Source: an uncultured Duncaniella sp. (GTDB lineage Bacteria > Bacteroidota > Bacteroidia > Bacteroidales > Muribaculaceae). From it: a stretch of 64,000 bases of DNA. The stretch covers positions 62,001 to 126,000 of the forward strand of contig CATWQI010000006.1 in NCBI GenBank assembly GCA_958352885.1, read 5' to 3'. The position numbers were made by a program, and so were the translations under genes. Shown piece by piece: positions 44,094-53,339 of the stretch (position 1 is its first letter; each line of letters opens with the position of its first letter). The notes beneath the pieces are model-generated. The model made no database searches and was not told the origin of the DNA. It saw only the letters and a list, made by a program, of their open reading frames with translations.

Positions 44094-44131
44094 CATATCG
44101 CCGGTATCAGATTGCTGATGCCGGCGATATG
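44094..44131. other. 17-bp hairpin with no adjacent gene end
   Basis: CATATCGCCGGTATCAG (44094-44110) pairs with CTGATGCCGGCGATATG (44115-44131) with a single G-U pair and a 4-nt loop. No T-run follows on either strand, and no gene ends here. It could be the 3' part of an unannotated small RNA or an extragenic palindrome. Confidence 0.6.
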
Positions 44132-44297
44132 ACCCAATAATGTGTGATTGTTCAGGGTACGTACTATCCAAGATAAAGGTCAACAAAATTTAGGGATAAA
44201 ATATTTTTTCTTATAGATATGTCCAGATTTTAAGGGGCAAAACATCTCTGAATGAGATATCTGAGTTGTTATTATGCAAAGGTAATACAAACTACCC

Positions 44298-44345
44298 AAA
44301 TTACCCCCCCCGATTGTTAAATTGTGTTAACAATTTAGTTAAAAC
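44298..44345. repeat. C8-tract/GTTAAC element, copy B
   Basis: AAATTACCCCCCCC (44298-44311), then AATTGTGTTAACAA and GTTAAA after an extra eight bases compared with copy A at 28698-28735. It lies between a minus-strand -7 box and the ferritin promoter. Confidence 0.55.
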
Positions 44346-44371
44346 TCTCATTATTTTCGGAATGCAAATTT

Positions 44372-44401
44372 TTTGTTCTCACATAAAAATTAGTAATTTT
44401 G
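44372..44401 (+). promoter_or_regulatory. Ferritin promoter
   Basis: -33 TTTG (44372-44375), an 18-nt spacer and -7 TAATTTTG (44394-44401). The ~88-nt leader contains a small CGGGT/ACCCG hairpin (44442-44457). Confidence 0.65.
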
Positions 44402-44493
44402 CGTGTGAAATTGTTTAATACTTAAAAGAGGAGCTATCAAACGGGTATTAGCACCCGAAGGAAGATTAATCGTTAAACTAAATATAAGAAATC

Positions 44494-45012
44494 ATGTTAA
44501 ACAGCAAGATTCAGGATGCTCTTAACGAGCAAATCAACGCAGAGCTTTGGAGCGCGTATCTTTACCTGTCAATGGGGATGCACTTTGAGGCGGAGGGACG
44601 TACCGGTATCGCCAACTGGTTTAAAATCCAGTTCCAGGAGGAGCAGGCTCACGCCACAATCTTCATGAACTATATCAACCAGCGCGGCGGCAAGGTGACA
44701 CTCAAGGCCATCGATGCCGTTCCGACTTCATGGGAATCACCACTGGATGCCTTTAAAGCAACACTTGAGCACGAGCAGAAAGTGACTTCGCTCATCAATA
44801 ATCTTTATGCCCTCGCCGAGGCTGAGCATGACTATGCTACCCGCGACCGTCTCGCATGGTTTGTAAACGAGCAGGTTGAGGAAGAGGATAATGCCCGCCA
44901 GCTGATAGACAAGTTCACCCTTATCGGCAACGACGGCATGGGACTCTATATGCTTGATCAGGAACTTGCAAGTCGTGTGTATACCGCTCCTTCAATCCTC
45001 TCAGCTGAATAA
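44494..45012 (+). CDS. ftnA: Non-haem ferritin
   Basis: An iron-storage protein of 172 aa that assembles as a 24-mer cage and oxidises Fe(II). The four-helix bundle has the ferroxidase ligands in INAELWSAYLYLS (residues ~13-25), FQEEQAHA (residues ~48-55) and a third site in EHDYATRDRLAWFVNEQVEEE (read in two overlapping parts around residues 109-129). Length matches bacterial FtnA. No haem-binding Met of bacterioferritin is evident. A bidirectional terminator follows. Confidence 0.95.
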   Translation: MLNSKIQDALNEQINAELWSAYLYLSMGMHFEAEGRTGIANWFKIQFQEEQAHATIFMNYINQRGGKVTLKAIDAVPTSWESPLDAFKATLEHEQKVTSLINNLYALAEAEHDYATRDRLAWFVNEQVEEEDNARQLIDKFTLIGNDGMGLYMLDQELASRVYTAPSILSAE

Positions 45013-45066
45013 GCTTCAATGAGTATAAGCGAGGGGAGGCTATGGCATTTCCTTCTCGTATGAACA

Positions 45067-45112
45067 TAAAAAAGTCCGGGATGTCATCTTAATGATGATA
45101 TCCCGGATTAGT
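45067..45112. terminator. Bidirectional terminator between ferritin and the DUF4294 gene
   Basis: TCCGGGATGTCATC (45075-45088) pairs with GATGATATCCCGGA (45094-45107), one G-U pair. Six As at 45068-45073 give a U-tract on the minus strand; TTAGTTTGTT follows on the plus strand. It serves two convergent genes. Confidence 0.75.
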
Positions 45113-45130
45113 TTGTTATGGAGATTGGTC

Positions 45131-45760
45131 TTATAGACGCCCAAGCTCGACCATGGTGGCGACACGCTCGATTATGGCATCCTTACGGTCCTTGTCTGGT
45201 TTGTAGGATGTCTTGAGGTTGACGCCGAAGAATCTTCCGAATGTTTGCCAGAATCCGGCACGGAACGAGCCGAGAAAAGCTTTCAGTATGTTGTAGCTTG
45301 ACTGGTTAGTCTCACGGTTTATAAGCTTTATGAGCATTTGTGCCTGGCTTTTAGTGAAACGGCGTAGAGCCGGTTTGTATTGTTCGAACACGGCGCTCTC
45401 CATTTTTTTCAGATGCTCTTCGCGCTCCTTCTGAGTGGGGAAGGTCTCGATGTATTCGTAGGTTTCTATCAGGGTTTCGCAGATGAGTTTGGCGTATGGG
45501 AGTGTTTTCTTCACGTCCCGCACAGTCTTCCAGTAAAATTCCTCCTCTTTCTTGTTTTTGAATTTAAGTTCGGGAAAAACTTTCACTTCCGACAGTACGA
45601 GCATAAGGAGTTCTTCGCCGTCCTCTTCGAATAGGTAGTAGCCTTTGAGCGGCTTTATCCTGCCGTCACCCACCTCGGGCATTGGTTCAGCCTGACCGTA
45701 GGCGCACAGGGCGCATATAGTCATGGCTGCAGAGAGAATCAGTCTGTAAAGTCGTGTCAT
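45131..45760 (-). CDS. DUF4294 exported protein
   Basis: A 209-aa protein with a signal peptide (residues 1-22, ending CAYGQA). The remainder is the Bacteroidota-specific DUF4294 domain: a beta segment (GYYLFEEDGEELLMLVLSEV), a charged helical region with KEEEFYWKTVRDVKKTLPYAKL (residues ~70-91) and a basic C-terminus. Function is unknown. It may share a transcript with nadB, which ends 48 bp further upstream on the same strand. Confidence 0.82.
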   Translation of the reverse strand: MTRLYRLILSAAMTICALCAYGQAEPMPEVGDGRIKPLKGYYLFEEDGEELLMLVLSEVKVFPELKFKNKKEEEFYWKTVRDVKKTLPYAKLICETLIETYEYIETFPTQKEREEHLKKMESAVFEQYKPALRRFTKSQAQMLIKLINRETNQSSYNILKAFLGSFRAGFWQTFGRFFGVNLKTSYKPDKDRKDAIIERVATMVELGRL

Positions 45761-45807
45761 ATCAATGTTATAACACCTGAACGGCGTAAATTATTGTGTC
45801 CCGGGTA

Positions 45808-47385
45808 CTATTCTTTATGCGGTACCGGAGGGTAATCCACTGTGTAGTGCAGTCCTCGCGATTCCTTGCGCTCTTTTGCCTGGCGCATAATCAGGTATCC
45901 GACGTTGATTATGTTGCGCAGCTCGCAGATTTCCCTGGATGCTTTCGAGCATTTGAACAGCTTTTCGGTCTCTTCGTACAGTATGTCAAGACGGTTCCAT
46001 GCACGGTCCAGGCGCAGATTGGAACGGACTATTCCCACATAGGTTCCCATAATCTGGTTTACCTCCTTGATGCTCTGTGTTATCAGTACCATTTCTTCGG
46101 GATGACGGGTGCCTTCGTCGTTCCATTCCGGAACGTCGGTACGGAAATCGTAGTGCGAGATATTGTCCATGGCATGACGGGCGGCAGCATCGGCATAGAC
46201 CACAGCCTCTATGAGCGAGTTGGATGCCAGGCGGTTGCCTCCGTGGAGTCCTGTACATGAGCATTCGCCCACGGCATATAGGCGGCTTATGGATGACTCG
46301 GCGTTTGTGTCGACCTTTATGCCGCCGCACAGATAGTGTGCCGCAGGAGCTACGGGTATATAATCCTTGGTTATGTCTATGCCGAGCGAGAGGCATTTGG
46401 CATATATGTTGGGGAAATGCTTTCGGGTCTCGTCGGCATCCTTGTGGGTGACATCAAGGTATACATGGTCATCGCCGTGGAGTTTCATCTCTGAGTCTAT
46501 GGCTCGTGCGACAATGTCGCGCGGAGCGAGTGATAGGCGGGGGTCATACTTATGCATGAACTCTTCACCTTTCTTGTTGCGGAGCACAGCCCCGTAGCCT
46601 CTCATCGCCTCTGTGATTAGGAATGATGGGCGGTCGCCGGGATGGTACAGGGCAGTGGGATGGAACTGGATGAATTCCATGTCCTTCACTGTGCCCTTGG
46701 CACGGTAGACCATTGCGATGCCGTCGCCGGTCGCGACGAGCGGGTTCGTGGTGGTCTGGTATACTGCTCCGGCACCACCGGTGGCTATGAGGGTCACTTT
46801 GGAGAGGAATGTGTCGACAGTGCCGGAGGCAGTGTCGAGAACGTATGCGCCATAGCATGTTATATCCGGGGTGCGCCGGGTCACTATTTTGCCGAGATGA
46901 TGTTGGGTGATAATCTCGATGGCAAAATGGTGCTCGTAGATGTCGATGTTTTTGTTGGCTCTCACCGCCTCGATGAGTGACTGCTGGATTTCAAATCCTG
47001 TATTGTCGGCATGGTGCAGGATACGGAATTCGGAGTGTCCCCCCTCGCGGTGGAGGTCGAAGGTGCCGTCATCCTTCTTGTCGAAGTTCACGCCCCAGTT
47101 GATTAGTTCGTTAATCTGAGCGGGAGCATTGCGCACCACCATGTCGACGGCTGCCGGGTCGCTTAGATAGTCGCCGGCTATCATGGTGTCCTTGATATGC
47201 TTGTCAAAATCGTCGACTTCGAGATTGGTCACTGATGCCACGCCTCCTTGGGCGAGAGCCGTATTGGCTTCGTCAAGAGTGGTCTTGCACACGAGTGCTA
47301 CAGAGCCGTGTCCGGCTACTTTCAGGGCGAAGCTCATACCGGCTATGCCCGAACCAATCACGAGATAATCATATTTCCGTGTCAT
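45808..47385 (-). CDS. nadB: L-aspartate oxidase
   Basis: Oxidises L-aspartate to iminoaspartate with FAD, the first step of de novo NAD synthesis. The 525-aa length is normal. The FAD-binding motif VIGSGIAGMSFALKV is at residues ~6-20, the fumarate-reductase-like core includes REGGHSEFRILHH and LYAVGECSCTGLHGGNRLASNSL, and a C-terminal helical domain follows. nadA and nadC are not in view. A minus-strand -7 box TAAATTTG lies at 47417-47424, facing away from the plus-strand promoter of the next gene. Confidence 0.95.
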   Translation of the reverse strand: MTRKYDYLVIGSGIAGMSFALKVAGHGSVALVCKTTLDEANTALAQGGVASVTNLEVDDFDKHIKDTMIAGDYLSDPAAVDMVVRNAPAQINELINWGVNFDKKDDGTFDLHREGGHSEFRILHHADNTGFEIQQSLIEAVRANKNIDIYEHHFAIEIITQHHLGKIVTRRTPDITCYGAYVLDTASGTVDTFLSKVTLIATGGAGAVYQTTTNPLVATGDGIAMVYRAKGTVKDMEFIQFHPTALYHPGDRPSFLITEAMRGYGAVLRNKKGEEFMHKYDPRLSLAPRDIVARAIDSEMKLHGDDHVYLDVTHKDADETRKHFPNIYAKCLSLGIDITKDYIPVAPAAHYLCGGIKVDTNAESSISRLYAVGECSCTGLHGGNRLASNSLIEAVVYADAAARHAMDNISHYDFRTDVPEWNDEGTRHPEEMVLITQSIKEVNQIMGTYVGIVRSNLRLDRAWNRLDILYEETEKLFKCSKASREICELRNIINVGYLIMRQAKERKESRGLHYTVDYPPVPHKE

Positions 47386-47416
47386 GACTTCGAGATAAGG
47401 ATAAAGTATTTTGCTG

Positions 47417-47454
47417 CAAATTTACACAGATTCTGCCAATTCTTATTATTTTTG
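47417..47454. promoter_or_regulatory. Divergent promoters of nadB (minus) and the barrel gene (plus)
   Basis: Minus strand TAAATTTG at 47417-47424, giving a ~28-nt leader for nadB. Plus strand TATTTTTG at 47447-47454, giving a ~44-nt leader for the gene at 47502. The two regions overlap, so they may influence each other. Confidence 0.6.
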
Positions 47455-47501
47455 CACAATAAATTAAAAAATCAAACACGCACTTAATTACAGACACACT
47501 T

Positions 47502-48398
47502 ATGAGGGGGGTCCTGACACTAACACTCTACATTATCCTAAGTATCACGGCATATTCACAGGTCCAGTTCTCAACAGATTATCTTTCTCCGTCCACGCTC
47601 AAGGATTCGGATGGGGATGAGTTTGGCAAAGGGTCGATGGCAAGGGTTTCTGTCATGGCTAACCTTCCGTTCAAGTATGAGCTTGACGAGGACAGGCGTA
47701 TAGTCAGGATGTGGGCAGTTACATTGTCAGCCAAGTATGCCTCGCTCAACAATACCGGCGGCGCAGGAGGGCTGGTGCCCGACCGTATGCTTAACACGAG
47801 CCTGAACCTGACTCACATACGCCCGTTGAGTGAGCGCTGGAAGTTTATGGCTTCGCTTGGTGTGGGTATATACTGTCGTCCTAATCATGTGGTGTTCAAG
47901 TCGCTGCTTGCCAATGGAGGTGCGGTTTTTGTCTATAACGTGCGTGACCGTCTGGATGTGGGTGTGGGTGGAGCGCTCACCAACTCATTCGGATTTCCTG
48001 CTATTATCCCTGCGGTGTATCTCAATTGGTCCATGAGGGGCAGGTATGAGATTGACCTTTCGATGATTACCGGTCTGAAGCTGACTGTGAAGCGTAAGTG
48101 GGACGATAGGTTCACCACGTCGCTGGTCGCATTTGATATGGAGGGTATGTCGGCTGTGTTCCGTCATGATGACAAATGGAAGATTTATTCCACAACGATG
48201 ACTCGCTCATATTTTCAGCTGGACTATAAGTACAAGAGCTCCATTACTTTTTTCGGCGGGATAGGAGCGGCGTGGAGCCGATCGTCTCGCTTGGTCGACA
48301 GGAAGTTCAAGAATTTCTACAAGATGTTCAACGGCAATGACCGTCAGCACTTCACTCCTGCCATGATGGTGAGAATCGGTGTGGGGTACATGATGTAG
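47502..48398 (+). CDS. DUF6268-like outer-membrane beta-barrel protein
   Basis: A 298-aa exported protein (signal peptide ending YSQ at about residue 20). The rest is rich in alternating hydrophobic strands with aromatic girdle residues and ends in an aromatic/hydrophobic strand (MVRIGVGYMM), as for small barrels. It looks like the DUF6268 family of Bacteroidota. No ligand or role can be inferred. The HD-domain gene starts 58 bp later. Confidence 0.65.
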   Translation: MRGVLTLTLYIILSITAYSQVQFSTDYLSPSTLKDSDGDEFGKGSMARVSVMANLPFKYELDEDRRIVRMWAVTLSAKYASLNNTGGAGGLVPDRMLNTSLNLTHIRPLSERWKFMASLGVGIYCRPNHVVFKSLLANGGAVFVYNVRDRLDVGVGGALTNSFGFPAIIPAVYLNWSMRGRYEIDLSMITGLKLTVKRKWDDRFTTSLVAFDMEGMSAVFRHDDKWKIYSTTMTRSYFQLDYKYKSSITFFGGIGAAWSRSSRLVDRKFKNFYKMFNGNDRQHFTPAMMVRIGVGYMM

Positions 48399-48456
48399 AA
48401 GTGGCAACAAAGGCTTGCAAGAAATGTGAAATTAAGGAATTAACAATATAATACAG

Positions 48457-49068
48457 ATGAAAGAGAAACGTGAACGATTCTGCTCGCTTCTGCGCAGCAC
48501 AGGGCGTGAGAATATCGAATATGTAATTGAGGACCTCGGGTCATACGGCTTTTTTGAGGCTCCGGCTTCAGTGCGGAATCATTTTAATCATCCCGGAGGC
48601 TTGCTTGAGCATTCACTCAATGTCTATGATATGGCCATGACACTTCGGGAGGGTATCATCAAACTTCGTCCTGACATGGAGGCGCAGCTGCCTGTCAACT
48701 CGGTTATTATCGCTGCGCTGCTCCATGATACATGCAAGTCAAACATATACCGACGTGTCACTCGCAAGCGGAAGAACGAGATTGGGGTGTGGGAAGAGAC
48801 TCAGGAGTACGAGGTGGACTATTCGGGGCTTCCTATCGGTCACGGCGAGAAGTCGGTGGTGATGCTGCTCCGCATGGGTCTTGACCTTGAGGATGAGGAG
48901 ATACTCGCCATACGCTGGCACATGGGTGCCTGGGATGTGGACCGCCACAGCATAGAGGAGGAGAAATCTTACAGGGAGTCGCAGAAGCAGTCTCCGCTTG
49001 TGGCGTTAATCCATTCGGCAGACACTCTTGCGGCACAAATCCTGGAGCGTGATGCGTCGGTAGGATGA
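48457..49068 (+). CDS. HD-domain phosphohydrolase, YhaM-like
   Basis: A 203-aa soluble protein with an HD metal site: His in GGLLEHSLNVYDM (residues ~48-60), the HD pair in AALLHDTCK (residues ~86-94) and further His residues in GHGEKSV and IRWHMGAW. The family is related to the HD half of the 3'-5' exoribonuclease YhaM, but the N-terminal nucleic-acid-binding domain is absent. The substrate is unknown; nucleotides or RNA ends are possible. Confidence 0.82.
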   Translation: MKEKRERFCSLLRSTGRENIEYVIEDLGSYGFFEAPASVRNHFNHPGGLLEHSLNVYDMAMTLREGIIKLRPDMEAQLPVNSVIIAALLHDTCKSNIYRRVTRKRKNEIGVWEETQEYEVDYSGLPIGHGEKSVVMLLRMGLDLEDEEILAIRWHMGAWDVDRHSIEEEKSYRESQKQSPLVALIHSADTLAAQILERDASVG

Positions 49069-49111
49069 ATGCCGCTGCCGGCAGCAAGCGTTCTGTATAA
49101 TGGCATAAAAC

Positions 49112-49150
49112 AATAGCCAAAGCACCTGCAAAAAAGGTGCTTTGGCTATT
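49112..49150. terminator. Bidirectional terminator after the HD-domain gene
   Basis: AATAGCCAAAGCACCT (49112-49127) pairs perfectly over 16 bp with AGGTGCTTTGGCTATT (49135-49150). GTTATTTTGTT follows on the plus strand and TGTTTTAT on the minus strand. It sits between convergent genes. Confidence 0.8.
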
Positions 49151-49181
49151 GTTATTTTGTTAGAGATATTATGTTTCTTTT

Positions 49182-50090
49182 TTAGTTCTCGGTCTTGTCG
49201 GGATATACGTAGTACTCGAGAGGTGCAGAGATGTTGTAGCTCTTGGTTACACCGTTTTCAGTGGATTCATAGCGGAACGATACGTTGGCGCCTGTAGCTG
49301 TGTTGGCTGCTACGTTGATGTTGCTTACAGTCGCATCCTCGTTTTTCACGCCGGTAAGCCCGTAGGGGTTGACTGCGTTGATTGACTGGATGGTGTACCC
49401 GTTGGCAGTGATGGTGTAGGGAAGGTCGGCTACGTAGAATGACTCAACCATGGAAGTTTCGGTGAACTTGATGTTGGCATAGTACAGTCTGGCGGTCTTC
49501 TTGTCGGTATCAAGCAATATGCGGCATGCGGGTTCCTGTGTGGTATAGCTGGAAGAGCCGTCGGTTGCCACGATGTTTGTCTTGCCGAAGTAGAGATTGT
49601 CCTTCTGTATTACTGAAACACGGTAACGGTTGTTGAGGACGAAGTTGATGCAGTACACAGGTGCGTGCTGGTTGTTGTAGGCACGTCCCGGTATGGAGCG
49701 GAGTGCGAAGCTGTTGAACACGTATGCCGACTGTGTGTTTTCCGGCACGAGGTCTGTTCCGGAGCATACGTAGAAGCCCTTGGTTTCATCCACCTTGAGC
49801 GGGAGAGCAGGTATGCGGAGTGAGAGACCTGTGAGGTTGGGTGAGAGGTTCAGACCGGCAATATCTGTTGTGACGGTTCCCTGTGTGAAATTGTATGCCA
49901 CCTGGTATGCGGCACCGTTGTTGGCGATGTATACGTCACCGGTCTCGAGGTCCTCTACTCGGTTGATACATTCGGTAGAGCCGAGGCGGGAGGTGTAAGT
50001 CTGTTCGCTGTCGGAATGGCTTCCTAAACAAGAAGTGAAAGTGAAAGCAGTCACGAGTACTGCGCCTAAAGTAGAAATGTATTTCTTCAT
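49182..50090 (-). CDS. Predicted surface lipoprotein of unknown function
   Basis: A 302-aa lipoprotein: the signal peptide ends in FTFTSC, with the acylated Cys at about residue 21, followed by GSHSDSEQ. The mature part is rich in Thr, Asn, Tyr and Ser and is predicted to be mostly beta-strand, with repeats of the type YCINFVLNNRYRVS. I do not recognise a family. It precedes the TonB-dependent receptor gene's 3' end (both minus), but the 175-bp gap makes co-transcription uncertain. Confidence 0.65.
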   Translation of the reverse strand: MKKYISTLGAVLVTAFTFTSCLGSHSDSEQTYTSRLGSTECINRVEDLETGDVYIANNGAAYQVAYNFTQGTVTTDIAGLNLSPNLTGLSLRIPALPLKVDETKGFYVCSGTDLVPENTQSAYVFNSFALRSIPGRAYNNQHAPVYCINFVLNNRYRVSVIQKDNLYFGKTNIVATDGSSSYTTQEPACRILLDTDKKTARLYYANIKFTETSMVESFYVADLPYTITANGYTIQSINAVNPYGLTGVKNEDATVSNINVAANTATGANVSFRYESTENGVTKSYNISAPLEYYVYPDKTEN

Positions 50091-50265
50091 AATGATTAAT
50101 TATAGAATCTGTAATATATATGATACGATATATGCGGAAAGACTGCATGGCGGATTGCGCCTGAAATCTAATCCATAATATAACGGACTGATTAATTGGT
50201 TATTGTGTTAATATTTATGCTGATATATGAAATTAGTGTTAATAATTTGGATGATTATGGCTGTG

Positions 50266-52617
50266 TCAGTTGAAGGCAAGACGCAGTGTCACTCCTCCTC
50301 TCACCGGATTGCCGCGCTGGAAGAAGTTGTTGCCGATTGACTCGTAACGGAATGTGTCAAATTTCGTGTCGGTTAGGTTTTTCCCCCAGATGTCGAGGGT
50401 GAAATTGCGGTGCTCGAGGCGTACTGATGCTCCGAGTTCGGCATAGAATGGCTGGCGATACTCGTTTTCCTCGTCCCAGTATATGCTTCCCACGCCACGG
50501 CAGTTGAGGTTGAAGCTCACGGCATCAAGCCAGGGAGAGTTGGCTACTGGGAGGCGATAGGAGCCTGCGGCGAAGAGAGTGTTTTCCGGTGCATATGGCA
50601 CACGGTTGCCTGAATAGTCGCCATAAGCATCCTTGAAGTCACGGAAGGTGGCATGAGTGTACCCGTATGCCACATCGAATTTCCATCGGGGAGCCGGTGT
50701 ATAGCTTATGGTCAGTTCGGCGCCAACGCTGCGGGTCTTTCCGGCATTTGCCATCATACGTCCGGTGGATGTACCTTCGGGGAATATGGTGACCTGCTGG
50801 TCACGGCAGTCTATGAAAAATGCCGCAAAGGTGGAATACACTCTTCCTTCGTCGCAGGAGATGTGACCCCCTAACTCGTAGTTCCAGCTTATTTCCGGTT
50901 TGTAGGATACGTAATCGGCGGCTGTGAGTTGTCCGTTGTCGTTTGTCGTGCCTGCGCCGGGATTATCATAGCCATCGGCACGTCCTCCGGGGCGCATTTG
51001 CCCCATGGCGTTATCCATCATTTCGGTCATCATCTGTTGCTGGAGGAAGTTGCTGAACATCTGGGTATTGTAGCCTCCGGATTTATATCCTTTGGTTACC
51101 GATAGGAATACGGCTGAGTTCTTCAGATTGTATGTCACGCTCAGTTTGGGCAGAAATTGAGTGAATGACTGTTTCATACGTCCTGACTCGTCGATATCGA
51201 CAGGTGCGTTGAGAGGGATAGGAAATGGCATCTGCGGTATGTTGACCACTCCGCTTGCCCCGGTGGAACATAAACTGTGGTAATTGAGCACAGTATGCTC
51301 GTAGTCGAGTCGCATCCCGAGTGCGAAGCTCCAGCGTTTCCAGTCGTAGGTGCTTTGATGGTAGATGGCAGCCCCCTTGACCGGATGGCGGAAGTTGCTT
51401 CCGAGCACGAAGTTGTCATCGTCCCAGGTGAGTTGTACTATAGGCGGTATGTTTCCGAGTATCAATTCTTTTATGCCGTCCTCCTTGAAGGTTACAGGGG
51501 CCCCCATATGTGAGTATTTATAGAAGCCGAACACACCGGCAAGCCAGCTGTAATTGCCTGTGCTGCCGCGGAGCACTATGTCCTGTGTGATACTGCGGTC
51601 GTTCTGCTTCTGGGTGAGGTTGAAATAGCTCTTGGGAAGGAAGTCCTGATCAAGCGTCATGTTGTCATTAAGGTATTGAAACCCTGTGATTGAGGCGAGG
51701 GTGAAATGTGGTGTGACCCATGTCACGGTGACTCCGTCGGTGAAGGTGGTGCGCTTGTAGAAGCATGTGTCATTGTAGTTGATATCACCGGTCTCCTCGA
51801 ATGCGTATGGATAGCCGTTCTGTACGGAGTGCCCGAATGATGCAGCGTTCTCTATGCTGACATTGCTGCCGGCTCGCCACACTGTTTTCCATCTTAATGA
51901 CTGGTTGTTCTGTCTGTCAGCCCGGGAGCCGTTGAAACGGTTCTTGAAAAATCCGTGGCGGTAGTCAGCATAGGCTGACAGTGACATGCCGAGACGTTCG
52001 TGTAACTTGGCATATCCGGCAACCGATGCTCTGAAACGGCTGCCTGTGCCGGCTTCGACCATAGCCTTGACGCCTTGATAGCGCAGAGGGGATATCGTGT
52101 AGATGTTGATGAGTCCGGCAATGGTGTTGCGTCCGTAAAGAGTGGATTGCGGGCCTCGTAGCACTTCTATTCGGTCTATGTCAGCCATGTCGAAGTCATA
52201 GGAATCCTTGTTGAGGTAGGGTACGTTGTCGATGTTGAGACCTACGGCAGGCTGGTCGATGCGGGCGCCGATGCCGCGCACGTAGATAGATGATGTCATC
52301 TGCGAACCGTAGGACGGCATGTAGAAATTAGGCGCGATTTCCGAAACCCCTTTCATGCCGGTGATGTTTTGCCGTTCGATTTCATCACGTCTGATAGTGG
52401 TGACTGTGACCGGCTGTCGCAGCAGCGATCTGGCCTGTTTGATGGCAGTGACACGTACCTCGCCTATGGAGAGGATGGAATCGTAAGTTTCATTACGGTT
52501 TCCTTCTGTCCCCGCCGGTGCGGATTGGGAATCGGTGCTTGTAATGGAGGTGGCGTTGATAAGCCCTGTGGATGATAGAATTAGCGATAAAACGATAAGT
52601 CTGCGGAGTATACTCAC
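50266..52617 (-). CDS. TonB-dependent outer-membrane receptor
   Basis: A 783-aa receptor that imports a ligand using TonB energy. It has a signal peptide (residues 1-23), a plug domain with VTVTTIRRDEIERQNITG, YVRGIGARIDQPAV and VLRGPQSTLYGRNTIAG (residues ~134-150), and a 22-strand barrel. The N-terminal carboxypeptidase-like domain of SusC proteins is missing and there is no SusD gene, which fits metal, siderophore or cobalamin uptake rather than glycans. One extracellular region (residues ~510-540) is Met-rich (QQQMMTEMMDNAMGQMRPGG). Confidence 0.9.
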   Translation of the reverse strand: MSILRRLIVLSLILSSTGLINATSITSTDSQSAPAGTEGNRNETYDSILSIGEVRVTAIKQARSLLRQPVTVTTIRRDEIERQNITGMKGVSEIAPNFYMPSYGSQMTSSIYVRGIGARIDQPAVGLNIDNVPYLNKDSYDFDMADIDRIEVLRGPQSTLYGRNTIAGLINIYTISPLRYQGVKAMVEAGTGSRFRASVAGYAKLHERLGMSLSAYADYRHGFFKNRFNGSRADRQNNQSLRWKTVWRAGSNVSIENAASFGHSVQNGYPYAFEETGDINYNDTCFYKRTTFTDGVTVTWVTPHFTLASITGFQYLNDNMTLDQDFLPKSYFNLTQKQNDRSITQDIVLRGSTGNYSWLAGVFGFYKYSHMGAPVTFKEDGIKELILGNIPPIVQLTWDDDNFVLGSNFRHPVKGAAIYHQSTYDWKRWSFALGMRLDYEHTVLNYHSLCSTGASGVVNIPQMPFPIPLNAPVDIDESGRMKQSFTQFLPKLSVTYNLKNSAVFLSVTKGYKSGGYNTQMFSNFLQQQMMTEMMDNAMGQMRPGGRADGYDNPGAGTTNDNGQLTAADYVSYKPEISWNYELGGHISCDEGRVYSTFAAFFIDCRDQQVTIFPEGTSTGRMMANAGKTRSVGAELTISYTPAPRWKFDVAYGYTHATFRDFKDAYGDYSGNRVPYAPENTLFAAGSYRLPVANSPWLDAVSFNLNCRGVGSIYWDEENEYRQPFYAELGASVRLEHRNFTLDIWGKNLTDTKFDTFRYESIGNNFFQRGNPVRGGVTLRLAFN

Positions 52618-52650
52618 AGCTTTTTGAATTTAATTATACGAAATAGACCG

Positions 52651-52682
52651 CAAAATTACATCAAACCGCGTGATTGTGCAAA
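52651..52682 (-). promoter_or_regulatory. Promoter of the TonB-dependent receptor gene
   Basis: On the minus strand: -33 TTTG (52679-52682), a 20-nt spacer, -7 TAATTTTG (52651-52658). The leader is ~30 nt. Confidence 0.7.
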
Positions 52683-52790
52683 TCACACAGAAAATTTAAT
52701 GAATTATTAATATCTGATCGATTGACCCGTTCAGGGATAAGGGTTTAATGTGTGTGGCAGAATGCTTGTACAAGTCAGGTTTTATATGGT

Positions 52791-53339
52791 TCAGACTGTC
52801 TCGGAGAGAAAGTCGATTTCCTCGATTATGGAGTGGCACAGGGGGCGGGTGAGAGGTGATGCCGCAGCATACTCAGCCTCGGCGAACGGGCGGATGTCGG
52901 CTGGACGTGTATAGAGGAGGTTGAACAATAGACGGAAGGCGGTGTAGCGGTTCATCTCGGATGGAGAGGTGACATGCTCCATCGCTATTTCCCAGGCGGC
53001 GGGGTGACGGCGCAGCAGCGAGTGGCAAAGTATGTCAGACACTTCGGTCGTTGGTGCTTCCGATGCCCAGCGTAAGGCGGTTGGCATGTCCATCTCTTCT
53101 ACCGGATATAGCATCGGTGCGAGCAGCATGCTTTCACGTGTGCGCCGGTCGCTCCACATCTCCTCGGCAAGAGCGACTGTGTGTGGCAGAGATGCGGCTA
53201 TTTCTTTGATTTGCGGAAGGTTCAGCCCGAATATCATTTTATAATCGAGACCGCCTTTGCGGATGGTATCAGCCACGATGCCGTTGCGCATGGCAAAGAA
53301 GCGGCGTTTTATTTCCTGTGTCTGGTTGAATTCTGTCAT
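52791..53339 (-). CDS. AlkD-like DNA alkylation repair protein
   Basis: A 182-aa all-helical protein of the HEAT-repeat DNA-glycosylase group (DNA alkylation repair enzyme family). Features are GLNLPQIKEIA (residues ~38-48), paired amphipathic helices, and acidic/aromatic residues such as MWSDRRTRESMLLAPML. It is shorter than Bacillus AlkD (~235 aa), so glycosylase activity is uncertain. A -7 box TAATTTTG (53347-53354, minus) ends seven bases before the ATG. Confidence 0.75.
   Translation of the reverse strand: MTEFNQTQEIKRRFFAMRNGIVADTIRKGGLDYKMIFGLNLPQIKEIAASLPHTVALAEEMWSDRRTRESMLLAPMLYPVEEMDMPTALRWASEAPTTEVSDILCHSLLRRHPAAWEIAMEHVTSPSEMNRYTAFRLLFNLLYTRPADIRPFAEAEYAAASPLTRPLCHSIIEEIDFLSETV

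Larger units (their letters stand above)
43966..44493. other. 528-bp intergenic region before ferritin, with hairpin, C8 element and promoters
   Basis: No protein gene is supported. It holds the minus-strand -7 box of the regulator (TATCTTTG, 43971-43978), a lone plus-strand TAATTTTG (44057-44064), a 17-bp hairpin (44094-44131), a minus-strand TACCTTTG (44277-44284), the C8/GTTAAC element (44298-44345) and the ferritin promoter (44372-44401). Confidence 0.6.
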
